Shown here: positions 10,037-23,109 of the stretch, in pieces | Numbering within the stretch: the first letter of the stretch is position 1 | Layout: every line of letters begins with the position of its first letter | NCBI GenBank assembly: GCA_905178155.1 | Contig: CAJINV010000007.1 | Coordinates: forward strand, 2,771,151-2,835,150 | DNA from: Amoebophrya sp. A120 | Taxonomy: Eukaryota; Sar; Dinophyceae; Syndiniales; Amoebophryaceae | DNA: 64,000 nt | Direction of reading: 5' to 3' | Notes under the pieces: generated by a model | What the model was told of the DNA's origin: nothing | Database searches by the model: none | The model's input: the letters and a program-made list of their open reading frames with translations, nothing else | Made by a program: the position numbers and the translations under genes

Positions 10037-12880
10037 TCAGCTGTTCCCTAGTACCCCGCCACTGACAGAAGGACTCGTTCGTTTTGTCATCATCATTTCT
10101 ATTTTCTCCCCAGCGCCAGGTCGGATTGTTGAGGAGCTAGAACTGGTGCCGGGAGCTACACTACTAGCGCCGTCCACAGGTACAAGTTTCTTGCTCCGAT
10201 AGTTCTCATCATCTTCACCGTCACCTGCCCTCCTGCTCGAGCTCGAGCTTCCTGCACTACCAGGACCGTGAAGAACCCCTTCTTCGCCTACTTGTTCGTC
10301 GCTATCTTCTGGCTCCGGCTCTCCGCCGGTGCCCTGTTCACCTGTTACCCCATCCGGTCCTGTATCCGCCGTGGAACGTAGCAACCTCGACTCGCCCCGC
10401 TGACGATACGCCCCGTGCCGTTATCCTGAGTAAAAACGTACCCACACCAGAGTCAGGATGGGGATTTTGCAACACAAGCCTAGGAGTTTTGTGAGTCACG
10501 CATGACAAGTTGCACTCGGCAGTGTAGTGCAGGTTAGCAAGTGCAGCCGCGTCACAGATTCATCTGCTCATCCTGTTGACAGCATCACAAATTCCAAAAC
10601 ACGACTGGAAATGGCTCTCATGGGAATGCGCGCTACAAGTCTTCCTGTCTTTGCAAATCTGCATTACAACTCTGGTGTGGGTACGTTTTTACTCAGGATA
10701 GCCGTCTGACCTTGACGACGCCGATCGTCTCCGCGATTGCCATATCAAGTGTAAAAGTGTCTGGGTCTGGAAGAATGCGCGATTTGTCATGCTTCTCTGG
10801 CATGACTCTTAAATCTGTCATGCAGGTTACCCAAGAGCCCCACTTTCCTGTCATGCAAAAACGCAGTTTGTCATGCAGAATAGGCAACACCTAGAAGCTC
10901 AGAAACTTGTCATGCTGAGCCAGCACTTATGGCTTCCTCATGATACGCCACCCAGCATCACAAGTTTCCAGACCCAGACATTTTTACATTTGATATGCCA
11001 GGCACAGCGGCCAGCCGTGCCGCTTTTCCAGGTGCAGGAACACGGTAAAGAGGATCAGAAAGATCGCAAGCAGGTACTGGCCGTAGGGCAGCAGGACGTT
11101 GACTAGCATCCACCGCCAAAATTTCAGCAACTGCCGGTACAGCAGCTGGTGCATCCGCACGAACCAATTCCCCGAAAGAGGCGTGTCGTAGTAGGCCGGT
11201 GTGCTGGTGCGGGTCTGTGGCGGCCACTGTTTGGTTGTGTATGTGCTTTCGTTTTCTCGCTGATAGAATACTTCAACATATTCGGGCGTCATGCTAAACA
11301 AGAGCAGGAAGCAGAATCAACATTGGGCCAGTAAATTCTTGTCATACATCACTTTAACAACTCTCATCACGTTTATTTCATGATTTTGCTGCATGTGCAT
11401 TGTTCCTTGAGACCGTATAAGGAAGTTCCTTCTGCGGTCTACTGAGAAACTAACTATTCCCGACCTGCACCTGATGAAGCTGATGAAATAAGCATACTCA
11501 CACGAAAGACGAAGATGAAGATCATTTTCTCGCACAACTATGTTACCTTCTCCCCCTTTTTCGTCCGACTGGCCGGAACGCCGTCGAAGCACAGATCCGG
11601 CTCGTCCGCTGGGTTGGCGACCTCTATGGTGTGAAAATTCGAAAACGCGGACTCACAAAAGTCCTGGGCGTCCTGCACCATGAACTGCACGGGTTCGCAC
11701 CCCACGTCATTGTTGCAGGGCACAATTTCGTTGTTCGCCCTGCCGACGAAATACTCCTCCCGACAGGTTTGGTACCAGGTCTCACAAAAAGTCGGACACA
11801 TGTGGATGGCACCAGTGGCAGACAGAAGCCCGGTGCCCACGTCGCCGTCGCACTGGCTGCACAGCACGGACCGGGTCAGGCTTGCGCACCTGAGCGGGGT
11901 TGGATATTTCTGTTGCTTGGTCGTGGTCCTACACCTAATCCTACCGTAGACAGTTGGTTGTAAAACTCAAAACGCCTGACATGATGCAGCAGCTAAAATC
12001 ATAGTGTAACCTAGCAACGTCATCAGGTCTTTCTTTTCTAGTCGTATCAAGTGATTTATTCAACAACTGCAAGCGCCTTCAGAAAAAAGTAGCCACCAAG
12101 TAGTACTGCTCGCTTTTCATCATGCTGACGGCGTGTTCGTTCATTTTGCTTCGGATGCGGTTCACATGTGGTCTGCGACAGCAGGTGTAGGGAGCGTGCT
12201 CCACACAATAGTCCAAAACCTGCACGTCCATGGCGGATTCGTCAGGCGTGAAGGTAAGGTCCTTCGTGCAGTATGGACGCGGTTCCGCCGGGTCATCTGT
12301 GTAAAAGAAGGAAAACTGAGCTTTTTTTTTAGTGTGGAGTTGAAGGAACCGGTAGAGAAAACAGCTTCAGTTGTTTGTAGACACCATAAGCACAAACTTA
12401 AGTGCCAAGTAGACGAAAACGAAATTACAAACTCTAACTTTAACTTGTCTCGCATCAAAATAAGTAAGTACGTTGCTTCTTTCCCGGCGGTTTCTTCTTT
12501 TTGCCGCTTTTTGCTTTCTGCTTCTCCTCAAATTCTTCCGGCTTGTCGCGAGGTATAGACAGAACCGTGTTAAATGTCGCTGTTGCGCACAGGAAAAGCG
12601 CTATCTTATTCCGGAAGGGGTTTATGTTTACTTTCAGGAGCGTATTTATTCCGCTTGGCCTTGCTCTTCTTCTAGAGGAGCAAGAAGAGGGGGACATCGT
12701 GGTCGAGGGGGTAGTACACGTAGCAGGAGACATCTTAGTGCTTTTTTGGCTGGCATCAGGAATATCAAACGTGGACGCGGTGGAGGAAAAGGACCGTGTC
12801 GCTGTCGCTGGAAAAGGTGGCTCTCGTGATGTTCTTGAGCCGGGAACGAAGACGTCGGGACCACTGCACGCTATTTTCAT
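10037..12880 (-). CDS. folate-receptor-like cysteine-rich membrane protein
   Basis: Six exons (12880-12472, 12296-12107, 11889-11547, 11259-10996, 10737-10701, 10416-10037) total 1,623 nt (540 residues plus stop). The first three introns have GT-AG ends; the last two are inserted elements I4 and I3. After a low-complexity N-terminus and a hydrophobic signal or anchor (ALFLCATATFNTVLSI), residues of about 140-310 form a cysteine-rich ectodomain. Its motifs include YTCC, LCSQCDGDVGTGL, MCPTFCETWYQTC and VPCNND, in the order typical of the folate receptor/riboflavin-binding domain. One transmembrane helix (YLLAIFLILFTVFLHL, about residue 375) precedes a serine- and acid-rich tail. Role inferred: surface or endomembrane ligand receptor. 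The ligand is not predictable from sequence. Confidence 0.72.
10422..10700. mobile_element. introner-like element I3 (family B)
   Basis: This 279-bp element has a perfect 32-bp terminal inverted repeat that begins TATCCTGAGTAAAAACGTAC. It is flanked by the direct repeat GCCGT (10417-10421 and 10701-10705). Removing it with one repeat keeps the folate-receptor-like frame across the cytoplasmic tail. Sequence near its right end, read on the minus strand, resembles the left end of I6, so the two copies lie in opposite orientation. Confidence 0.88.
10743..10995. mobile_element. introner-like element I4 (family A)
   Basis: This 253-bp element starts TATCAAGTGTAAAAGTGTCT and ends with the inverted counterpart. 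The direct repeat TGCCA flanks it (10738-10742 and 10996-11000). Precise removal keeps the frame. It contains several TTGTCATGC/CTGTCATGC motifs. It lies 37 coding bases from I3 and is the simplest family A copy to compare with I1. Confidence 0.88.
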
Positions 12881-13792
12881 CGTGATGATGTCGTTGTGAC
12901 CCTACTTACTAGGTTCTTCTTCTTGCAGAAGAAGGACAAGTGTGCTCCACAGGCTACGTTCCGACCCAGATGACAGACGGTGCTACAGGAGAACAACAGT
13001 CATCAATATGCTTTGTGTTTCCATTATTTGACGTTTGCCTCTGTCTGAGCAAAAGTGACAACATTCAACTGCGACTACTCGTTGTACTGGTACATATAAT
13101 CCTTGTCTACAACTATACTACGTGCATGTGTGCCAGCGTATCGGCAAAAACATACTCCTACTGTTGAGTTGAAATACACCAAGTCATATCTGTTTCTACT
13201 AGCAATGAATCGGAGTCGGAATAAGTACTATAAGCCATCTGTCTATCTCTATTCCTAAGCGCGCATGAAACAATAATTTGGACAGAAAAAAAGGGACCGA
13301 AAAAAGGCGAAAAGATTTCTTTGTGAGAACTGCGTCTGCGATTTTTATTCTTGTCTGGCGTGATATCAACAGCTCCAAAATGATGATCTTTGTGTCGGAG
13401 ATATCTATCTGTCCACCATGCAAACTAAAAACTTTTCGCATTGAAGATCTGCGCATGATGAGCTGCGCGCGGACAGCAGCGGAAAGCGAACACACTGTGA
13501 TTCTTTTCAGTGACTACACACACCACAGGCAGCAAAGCCTGATGGGACAATGTGGTGAGGGCGACTGCGGAGGCATACTGAAATCGAAGATCAGACAGAG
13601 AATGATGCGTCCTGCCTGCTCTGGTATACTACACTCGATTACGGTTGCTTGGCATCTCCAGTATCAGTTGCAGTAGCAGTTCATCAAAGTAAAGGCAAAG
13701 TATACACGACAGCACTGAAGATGTTAAACTGACGTATTCATAGTCCTTGAAAAGGATGTGGCTAAAAATATCATCAAATTCGTACTCCACTA
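12881..13792. other. intergenic region
   Basis: No supported gene. This is the spacer between the ferlin stop codon and the start of the folate-receptor-like gene. Short frames occur on both strands, without consistent codon use or motifs. Confidence 0.4.
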
Positions 13793-16700
13793 CTACCCTC
13801 CCCGATTGATCAGCCCCGCCTGGTTCATGGTGATGATGGTGGCGTACACGAATCCGATCACTGCGATGGAAATTTTCAAGATTAAAATCCATTTTGCCGC
13901 CGTCCAGGCCCCCCGCGCCACCGCCACCACCGTATTCACGAACGCGTTGTTCGTGAACATACTCTGCCTCCCTGCCTGCAGCTCCTTGTCTTCCGGGTCC
14001 AAAAAAGGATTGATGTTGGGCTTCTCCCGCCCGCGCCCCACTTTCTGCTCGTTGAAGCCGCAGATCTGCAGCTCCGTGTTGACCACCGCGCGGACCTTGC
14101 CCGGGTAGGCCGGAAGGTAGAGGAAAACCGGGGACTTCGCGAACAAAAGTTTCAGTCTTTGTTTTTCGCTGTTTTGCCGCTGCTCCAGCAAAACTTCTCT
14201 TGCCTCGTCCAAATCCTGGGACAAGTCGATCAAGGTTTCCCCCAGGGGTTCGTTCGCGAACACCAGGTTATTCACAAACGCGGTCAGTGTCAGAGTCGGG
14301 TTTTGCAACGGCAACACCACATCGAAACACAGCCGCCAGTTGAAAACCGCCCGCCCGCCGGGCGCCACCCGCCGGTGCACGTCGGTTTGCTGCTCGTAGG
14401 TGTTGCCGTCGTCCAGCGTGAGTTTTGCGGTCACGCTCAGGTTCAAGTAGCTGTCCTGTCCCTCTACGCCCTCGCCGAACAAAATGTCCGTCACGTCAAA
14501 GATTGCCAACCGGATCTGCACTCTTTCGCCGTTCTTCTTCAGCATCGTTTCATTCGTCAATGCGGAAGTGCCGCCGGCGGCACCAGATGATGAAGAAGTA
14601 TTGTTTCCGTCTGGATTCTCGGTTGCAGCTTGTTCCCCGCCTTGGTTGCTATTGCTCGCGGCTCGTTCGGCGGCTCCTGCTCCGCCCCCCGTCAACGAGG
14701 TTGGTAAACTGTTTCGCACACTCGCAAATAACCCACTGGCGGCATTTTTCACCGAATTCGCTTGCTCCTCGATCTGGTCCGCGAGGGACTTCGCGTTCGT
14801 GCCCGCACCGCTACTACCGCCCGCACTCGCGGAAATCTGTTCCACTGACGCTGCGGCTAGAAGCTCTGCCACCCCGGCGTCGCTCTCCGCTAGCACCTCC
14901 GCCCGGAGAATCAATCTTCCGGTGGAGATCCCGCGACTGCTGTAGCCGACGGGGTGCAGCGGCCGGGACTCCAGCGCGGTGCGCCGCAGACGCATGCTCT
15001 GCCGGTTTCTGGAATGGAAAAAACGGTCCTCGAGGTCAATGAACGTGGACCCCAGCTCGATAGAGTTGTGGTTATTTCCGATGCTGGTACCCGTAGAACT
15101 ACCACCGCCATTGTCACCACCGGCACTGTCCCCTTCTGTGTGCTCCAACACCGTGACGCGCACCAACGCGTTTCTTGGAAACGAGCAGTCGGTCAGGGTA
15201 AAGGCCTTCCGGTATTCGGGTGTGTGCATCGTCAGGGTCTCCGACGTCGACGCAAAGTGGTTGTTGGAGTGGTCCTCAGGACGGTCGCCACCAACATTTT
15301 GCAGTCCGCTGTGATCCCCAACAAGTTGCAGACTGGTTTGCAAGTTCTTCCCGCCGTAAGGCAGCAGATCGCCCTGCTGCACGTAGATGCGGATCAGCAG
15401 ATTCCGGGCCATCTGCATCTCTTTCTTCAGCTGATTCACGCGCAAATTGAATAGATTGTTGGTTCGGTTCAGAAAACCGGTGGAAGGGTGGTCCTCAGAC
15501 GAGTCGCCTGAAACGAGGACACTTGGACTTGCATCTACAACTGTCGAAGTTCTTGCCCCACCGGTCGTCCCCACAGGTGGCTCTTGTATTTCTTCTACTG
15601 GTTTTTGTTCGACAGCGGAGCTACCACTACTTCTCCTTCCAGCAGTAGAATCCTTCTTGAATTTTGGCAAAACGCAGAGACAATACTTCACAACGCCGGC
15701 CACGATGGTCTCGCCGAAATCGTTCACGACGAAAAGCTCCGCCTTCTCGTACAGCCAACCGTCCGGCTCTAGCGTCTGTTCCAATTTGCTTGGCACCAAG
15801 AAATCCTCGTGCGCTTCGACGGGCTTCCACTCGAACTCCTCTTTGAACCCGTTAACCGTTTTATCCGCCTTGAGAATCGCCTCCCGCTTCTTTTTCCTCC
15901 TGGTCTGTCGAAAGGCCTGCGGCAGGACCGCGCGCTTCGCTGTGTTCAGCAGTTTCTTACTTGGCAAAAGAATTGCCTTGCTCAGCGCTTCTTCGGCGAA
16001 AGAGGACCGGCGGCGCCTTTTGACCGATTTATCGACGGATGTGGTCATCTGGTCTGTACTACTTTTTCTTCTTTTACGCGCTCCAGGAGCTGTTGTCTGC
16101 GCATTTTTTTCACCATCGTGTTCGACGCTGTTGATGCCCTTCTCGTCTTCAACATCTGTCGCTTCAGTGCCTCTCGTGAAAGATGATCTCAACATTCTCG
16201 CCCTGTACTCATCCTCTTCCAAGAAAAAAGAATCCTTTCCTGTGCTATCGCCGGCAGCACCAGCATCGTCAGCTTCAACCACTGTAATCACCCTCGACGA
16301 CGGGTCGTTGTATGATCCCGCCTTCATACTTTTGTGCTTACTCGTGCGAAACAAATCGTCCCCGGCGTGGTCCTCTTCTGCCGTATTATTTCCGAATGGG
16401 TTAGGGTTTGCATCTGCTCCTTCCGCGAACTCTTTCATCAAAACGCAAAACTTCTCGCGATCCGAGATTTCGACGTCTTCAGCATCATTTTCTAAAGATC
16501 CAGGTGCTTCGTTTTGCCCCTTAATCATGTTGCTCTCTCGTCCTCCAGCCACGACCCTCTTCCAGTAGAACGAACCTTCGTTCCTGCCGAACCCCAGCAA
16601 ATTATCGGTTTCCTCCTCACTACTAGAGGAAAAATCCGCCTCGTCTGCATTGTGGCCATTATCATCTTCTCTTACCGTGCTAAAAGTCGTTCGCAGTCGC

Positions 16701-19700
16701 TTCCGAGTCTCCGCGCTGAACCACGGGCAGTGAGGGTTCAAGTGAATGTGACCGCTGCAAAGCTTCTTCCCAAATTTGAGTTCCTCATCGCTTTCGATAT
16801 GCGCTGGTCTGCTGCTGGACGAATCAGCTCCGTGGTGGTGATGGTGATGAGAGGTGCTGGTGGAAGAAGTACTTCCTCGACCAGCGGCTGCTCTTTTGTC
16901 AGACGTGACGTGCGCACGTCGGCTGCGGTGATGATCTTTGGAAGTTGTAGACGGGTCGTGTTCCCCGTCGTTCTTGCCTTTTCTACTCGCCCGATGACTG
17001 TGGTGGTGCACAGATTTTTTAGTGCCGGACTCCGGAACGTCACCGCCACCGACGATGGAATTGAGAATGTCAGCCGCGTGTGAAACGGAAAACCCAAAGG
17101 ATGCACTTCCACTGTCGTCTCGATTCTCGTCCGCTTTCCCGACGTTCTGTGTCTTTTTCCCGCCAGAGGACACACTTTGCTCCCCTTGATCCGGCGAGCC
17201 CGCGACCAGATTTCCAAAAGACGTCCCCACTTCTGACAGGCGGTTTGTGAAATTGTCGAAGAAACCACCTCCACTTGCAGAATTTTTCGCATTCCCCTCT
17301 GCTGGACTTGCGAAGTGCTCCCCTTCCGGATAGAACACCAACGGGTTAATGCCAATGGCGGTGTGCGGACGCCCAGTTATGTAATGAACGGAATTACCGC
17401 CTTCATCGTATGCGTTAGTGGTGTTGCTCCCAACTGCTCCTGCCCAGTCTGCGTCCGCCCGCCTCGCTTTCATTTGTTGGTGGAACAGCTTCTGTCGTGT
17501 CGGGCTGGACATACTCTCGTCCAACGCCGAGGAATCCGCAAAGTCAAAAGACCAATCTAGCGACAAATCGAGGTCCACACCGTGATCACCTCTATTCTGC
17601 TGGTGCTGCTGAAATTGCTCCGCGAAAAGCTTTCCGAAAGTTGTTGTGCTTTGTTCGTGACAGCCCGCAACATCGCGTGGCGAGGGGTAGCGAAGTGGAG
17701 CGGGTGGTGCAGATTGTTGTTCGCCTTGTTGTGCATCAAGCTGTGCCTGTGCCCCTGGCCGCCTTGCAGGATCTACATCTACATCATCTACTACTACGTC
17801 CGCCAGTTCTCTCTCCTGCTCCTGCTGCACGTTTGTCTCTTCAACACCTTCATCCCCGTTCTTCTTATCTATGTCCCCCTTGTCAGACCCTGCGACACTT
17901 GCTCTTGCTTTGCTTTGTGGCCGTGGAGGCGCACCAGTCGAGGGCACATTTGGTCGATCCTCTCTTCGAGTCTCCCCCTCGTACTCGTTCGTGTGCACAA
18001 CTGCACCATCAGCGACATTATCATCCGACCGCCCTTCGAGAACCATCGCTCCTTCCTCTACTACTTGCGACTGTCGGCCTTGCTCCCGCACAAGCGAGGT
18101 GAAATTTTTGGAACCCATTGTCGTCGAGGAAGTCCTGTGCCCGGGCGCCGTCACAACTCTCCGCCGCTTCAACTCCGGTGATTCTTGTTTCTTCGACCGC
18201 CGGTTATTTTTGTTTTCGCTGTCGTAGGCTACCAGCGCTTCCGGCACCGGGACCTCCCCCGGTCTTTTCGAAGAAAGCATAGGCTTCGCGTCGCGCAGCG
18301 TGAGGGACAGAAAATCCTGTACCGCCCGTTTCCGGGACAAGTTCAAAGAAAACTTGAACTCGTTGTTGAAATTGAAGCCCCCGTTCGACCCATCCTTGCA
18401 CACGGTCGACCGCGCGACCACGTTATTGTCGCTGTCACAAATTTCGAGGTAGGGGCAAGCGGGGGTCGTCGTCGCGAGAGCAGATGAGAAGTGCACTTCT
18501 TGAGAGCTCCCCGCACTCCCGGCACTTGTTCCCTTCAGTCTCGTTCTTCTACTTCCTACGGATGACCTACTTTCTGCGCTCTTACCCACCTCCGTGAACA
18601 GTCGGACACCGAGCACGAAGAGCCGCACGTCGCAGGGAAAGTAGCCCGTCGAAACTTTGTCGACTTGTTTGTTCCACTGCGGCACAGTCAGCTGTAGTTC
18701 TTGGGCTGGTCCACCTGCAGCAGGAACAGCGCTTGTAATCTGCTTCGGAAGCGAGAAACTGTTGAACGGAAAGCACTCCAGAGCCAGCAACATTCTGCAC
18801 GGCACCTCGGCCAGCTGATGCACCTCACCTTGATAGTGCGACGAATTCCGCCGCAAATTCATCCAAAATGGCATGCCGCGGTATTGTATCGGCAACGATT
18901 CCCCAGGAATGCGGCCGCGAGCCAGGATTTTCTGTTCGTGAGTACTAGAGGTGCCGGACGAAGTGCCGGTGTCGTGATGATGATGCCCGCGATCTCTACT
19001 ACCCTGTGAAGCACGTGAGACTGGCACGTCAACGACATCTAGCCGGACATATGGCCACAGACTTCTATCAGTCGGAAGTTTGGTTTGCAATTCCACCACC
19101 TCATTCCAAACAGGATGCTGACTTTCATGGTGCGCCACCTCCAGCTCTGTAGTTTTAAAATTGCGGGAACCATCTGTAGTTGCCTCGTTATTCATCTCGT
19201 CCTCCGCTTGATGTCTTTTTCCACTTGTGGCTGCTCCCGAAGTAGCCGGTGCAACCTGTCGGACTTCCGTCCCGAAAGAGATTCGAATGCAGCGCTGAGA
19301 CGACATTGAAGAAGACCTGCGTTTTCGTGGTCCAACTGCCCCACGGTCCCGTTCCGGAAAGTGGAACCCCTGGAAGAGAAAAACGCGCAGCACGTAAATT
19401 TCCCAATCAACCGCATGGTAAACATGCTTGGTTTTTTCTACGACCGAAGGCGACGGTGCAGCTGTAGGACTTACTGATCCACCAGCAGTTGGTGAACTTC
19501 GATCGGTCGAAGAAGACTTCCGGTCCTTCGAGCCCACAGCAGCTCCACCTCGATAATTATTCATAACATTTTTACTAATCTTCGCTGTGACAACATGCTC
19601 CTCAACCGAAACTGCGATCAACGCCCGAGCGCCGATTTCGCCGACGTTTTGCACCGAGTAGAAATCCATCCAGGTTGGCATAGGCGAATCCCCGTGCGTG

Positions 19701-22149
19701 CTCGAAGAGAGCTTGTGCGCCTCCGGTGCCTGGCCGCACAGGGCGCACGTCAACTGGTCCGCACGTATTTCGTCATGATCGTGATGCTGTGCAGCTAGTT
19801 TATCGGTGGCTCCTTCGTCGCTAGTGGTGCTAGCATGATTTTTGCTGTGATGTCCTCCTCGATGCTCGTTGCCATGGTGATGACTTTTCACAGCTTGTTC
19901 CGGCGGCTTCAAGAACCTGACCAACACGTAGAGCGGTGTGTTGACGTCCTTCTCTACCACGAACCCGGGTACGGACCCCGTCGCTTCGTCGAAGGTGATC
20001 GAAGTCAGGTTTTTCTTCCGTTGGAACGGGGGCAGCGAGGTGATGGTGACAAAGGATTTGTCCTCATCGTCGTAGTTAAGGTTATTTTCACTTTCCTCCT
20101 CCGCCGCGTAGTAGCTTGGCCAGCAGACCACCCGCGTGCCGATGTGGAATTCAAACACGATTTCCAGATCTTCGGAAGGAAGGTCGTGCCCGCCAGTGAA
20201 GTAAAGATCGGAATTGTGACTATTGTCCTTCATCAGGAAATCCAGTTGGTACAGACTCACCCGCAGCATTTGCTTCTTCAGCCCCACAGCAGTCAATTCG
20301 TGCGCCGGCAGAACTTTCTTGCCGAAAAAAGCACAGGAGTTGTAGCTGCTGCCCGGTGAAGTACTAGTTGTAGAGGCGTTCTCAAAAATGGGCTCCCGCA
20401 CAGCCGATACTAGGATTCTGCCGCCCCAGATGCACTGGTAGATATCGGAAAACTCGAGCAGTTTCTGCTTGTACGACTCCGACTTCTTCGCGTACTCCAA
20501 GCAGTCCACCGGGTAGGAGAAGAGGGACAGGTATACCGGGGGAACCGCTCCACTTTCCAACACTGGCGTGACGTCGAAGGAGATCTTATTGAGACAGGCA
20601 TTGTCCCCAAACAGGCCGTTGTCCGTGCAAATGCGGAGCCGGACCGTCGTGTTCCACGGGGACAACACAAACGGGAAGCACAGCTGTTCCCCATAGACGG
20701 GGGACACCGTGTTTTCTTTCACCGAAGTGGTAATGGTCTTCGGAAAGCCAGCGAGCGCGCACTCCACAAACGGGTTGCACTCAACGGTCTGGAACGGGGT
20801 GAACAACTTTTGGCACCGGTGGATCAGGATCTTCAGCTGCGCGATTTGCACGCGAGCCTCGGACGGCATCCGAGAAATCCGCGTGTTGATATCTCGAAGC
20901 TGTTGCGCGGATTTGCTGTTCGAAGTAGCAGACGACGAGGATGAATCATCTCCAGCCCCGGCAGCTGAAAAACTATCTCCGCTACTAGTTGTGCTCGTCC
21001 CAGCACCTCGACCACCGACCTTCCCCCTCTTTCGCACGACCGCCCGACTCGGAATCGCGTCCTTCGCGGTGAACACTCGGACGGAGAGGTTTATCCAGCC
21101 TCGTTGGTCCAGTCTCTCCGGATTCAGCACCGGAAACCACTGCTTCTCGAGTTTTTTGTGCTCGGTTGCCCACACCTTGTTGATTTCCACCACAAACGTG
21201 CCCACCAACTCGTCGGAGGTGGTTAGATTCACGGCCTTGTCAATGAAGCTCAGCTCGTTCATCACGGTAAATTGAATCACTTCCTCCTGAAATTCCAACG
21301 GGGATAACCGCCCCAATAACGCGAAATAGGCGTTGAACATGCAGGAGCTCGCTTCCCTGCGCACGTCCGTTTTCCGCTCTTCCTGCAGATGCGTATCCAC
21401 AGTAAATTTCCCGCACACGTACAAATGCTGTTTCTGCATGACAAACTTTTCTTCCAATCCTATTCAGCATGACAAGTGGCATGCTCCAACTTAGTAAAAT
21501 TTGTCATGCGTTTTGTGCATGTACAGGAAATTTGTATTGCATAATGCGGCAGAGAGTTCACCACCACGTACGGATTCAGAAACGCCGTGCTCCGGGGGTC
21601 GCCCTTCTCGTCCAACGGCGGACGGATCCCGTACAGGTATCAACTGCAAATATGTCTGGGTCTGGAAGGTTTCAACTTGTGATGCTATCTTCGGATCCTA
21701 AAAACATTTGTATTCCATGACCAGGAAGAGGAGCTCATTTTGTGCTACGCCGGAAGGGCATTTGTCACGCGGAATAGGCATCAGGATGCCCTCCAAAAGT
21801 CTGTGATGCTAGGCCATGCTTTACAAGCATCATGGGTCATGCCAAATATGCATGACAAACCAAAGTGCAGGACCAGAGGACAAGAGCCGAAAAGGTACAA
21901 ATCGGGAAAAGCTGCCGTATACCCGCGTAACCTGGTATGTGAATTGTGTCGCACCCTTCACATTTCAGAGATCGCACCCGTCCGCTGAAAAAATTAGATA
22001 ACGAATGATGAAAAAAAGCACAATAGCGGGCCAATAAAAAAAAAATAAAAAAATATGCATGACAAACCTGGCAACCTTCCAGACCCAGACATTTTTGCAT
22101 TTGATAACAGGGAATGGACGTCGATATCGATCAGGTATTCCGACGTCAT
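13793..22149 (-). CDS. ferlin (multi-C2, tail-anchored membrane protein)
   Basis: Exons 22149-22107, 21632-21543 and 21423-13793 total 7,764 nt (2,587 residues plus stop). Both gaps are inserted elements with 5-bp flanking repeats. The N-terminus is a C2 domain split by both elements (IDIDVHSLYGIRPPLDEK, then NPYVVV). Further C2-like units occur near residues 235-350 (KILIHRCQKLFTPF, VECNPFVECAL), 730-860 (YVLRVFLFQGFHF), 970-1110 (VRLFVLGVRLF), 2040-2160 (LLIRIYVQQGDLLPYGGK) and 2345-2460 (IRLAIFDVTDILF). Long acidic, Ser- and His-rich linkers separate them, and a transmembrane helix (WILILKISIAVIGFVYATII) lies at the extreme C-terminus. This layout is diagnostic of ferlins, calcium- and lipid-binding proteins of vesicle fusion; apicomplexan ferlins act in regulated secretion. 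The start could extend upstream through an acceptor near 22192. Confidence 0.88.
21429..21542. mobile_element. short introner-like element I5a (114 bp)
   Basis: Flanked by the direct repeat AATGC (21424-21428 and 21543-21547). Its ends are imperfect inverted copies of each other (TGCATGACAAACTT against TGCAATACAAATTT). It contains the TTTGTCATGC motif seen in longer copies. Removing it plus one repeat joins C2-domain codons in frame. Within the allowed shift one boundary choice begins CA and ends AG; none begins GT or GC with AG. Confidence 0.75.
21638..22106. mobile_element. introner-like element I5 (family A, reverse orientation)
   Basis: This 469-bp element starts TATCAACTGCAAATATGTCT and ends CATTTGATA. 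The direct repeat ACAGG flanks it (21633-21637 and 22107-22111). Precise removal joins the first two ferlin exons in frame. Its left interior (CTTGTGATGCT) matches the right interior of I4, and its right interior matches the left of I4, so it is inserted the other way round. Confidence 0.87.
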
Positions 22150-23109
22150 GACTTCTTTGTAGTTTATCGTAGTACCGCACGACAAACGCTGGCTTTAGAA
22201 ACATGATCTTACAGTAACATCAACTTTAACTACTTTTTGTGTCATGATACTACACGCGGCGGCGGCCTAGTGCGATGCAAATGTTAATAATGTCTCTGTT
22301 CCTGCTTCGATAACTAACATGATTGATAGTTTAATTTACCGCGACTTTGCACTTCTTGCGGCCATGCACGAACGACGCAGGCTGAAACCACGAAAGCCAA
22401 ATGCCACTTACGATAAGAATGATAAGCGATGAGAATGAGAATGAATCAGGCCTAAAAAAACCGACAGGGCGACAGACTCTCTTACAGCCTCTTGCAACGT
22501 CACCGCACGTGCGAACTGAGAAATATCGGCTTCTCTCTTTCCTCCCTCTGACACAAGCAAAAGTGTACGTCTAGTCCAATGTCGTGTCCGAGTGTCATGG
22601 ATTCATAATTACTCATGCTACCATCCATTCATGAGAACGACGACGAACGACTTCGAGAAGAAAAGACGAAAGACAAAGAGGACAAAGACAAACAAGGCAT
22701 GAAAGAATATCAACACTCGCGTAGATGCCATAGCTCGTGCAGTGCTTTTCAACATGGCCGGAAATTTATCAGAGTGTAGTTGTACTGCTAGAAGCCTTTT
22801 GATAGTGGGAATTCATCCCTACGAGTAGCTTCAGCGTAAAATAAAGCGTGTATAGTTCTGCGAGCGAAAAAACGGTTTTTGGGTGAGAAGTTCTGCTCCT
22901 GAATGTGCGCGACGAGCAGAGAACATCTCCGACTAGGACGAGGTCATCAACACAAAAAATTTAGATTACAATCCAACGTAGACTTTCGTTTCTTTGTATC
23001 AAAAGCAAAATGGTGACCGTGACTGACAAGTTCGGCACTAAAAAATTTAAGATTTCCGTATACTCCTTTTAATTCTAGTGTACGCCAAAAATCGCCTCTC
23101 CTGGTCGTG
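22150..23109. other. intergenic region
   Basis: No supported gene. This spacer lies between the kinase stop codon and the ferlin start. It is A-rich and may contain the ferlin 5' UTR and an upstream coding extension near 22150-22190. Confidence 0.4.
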
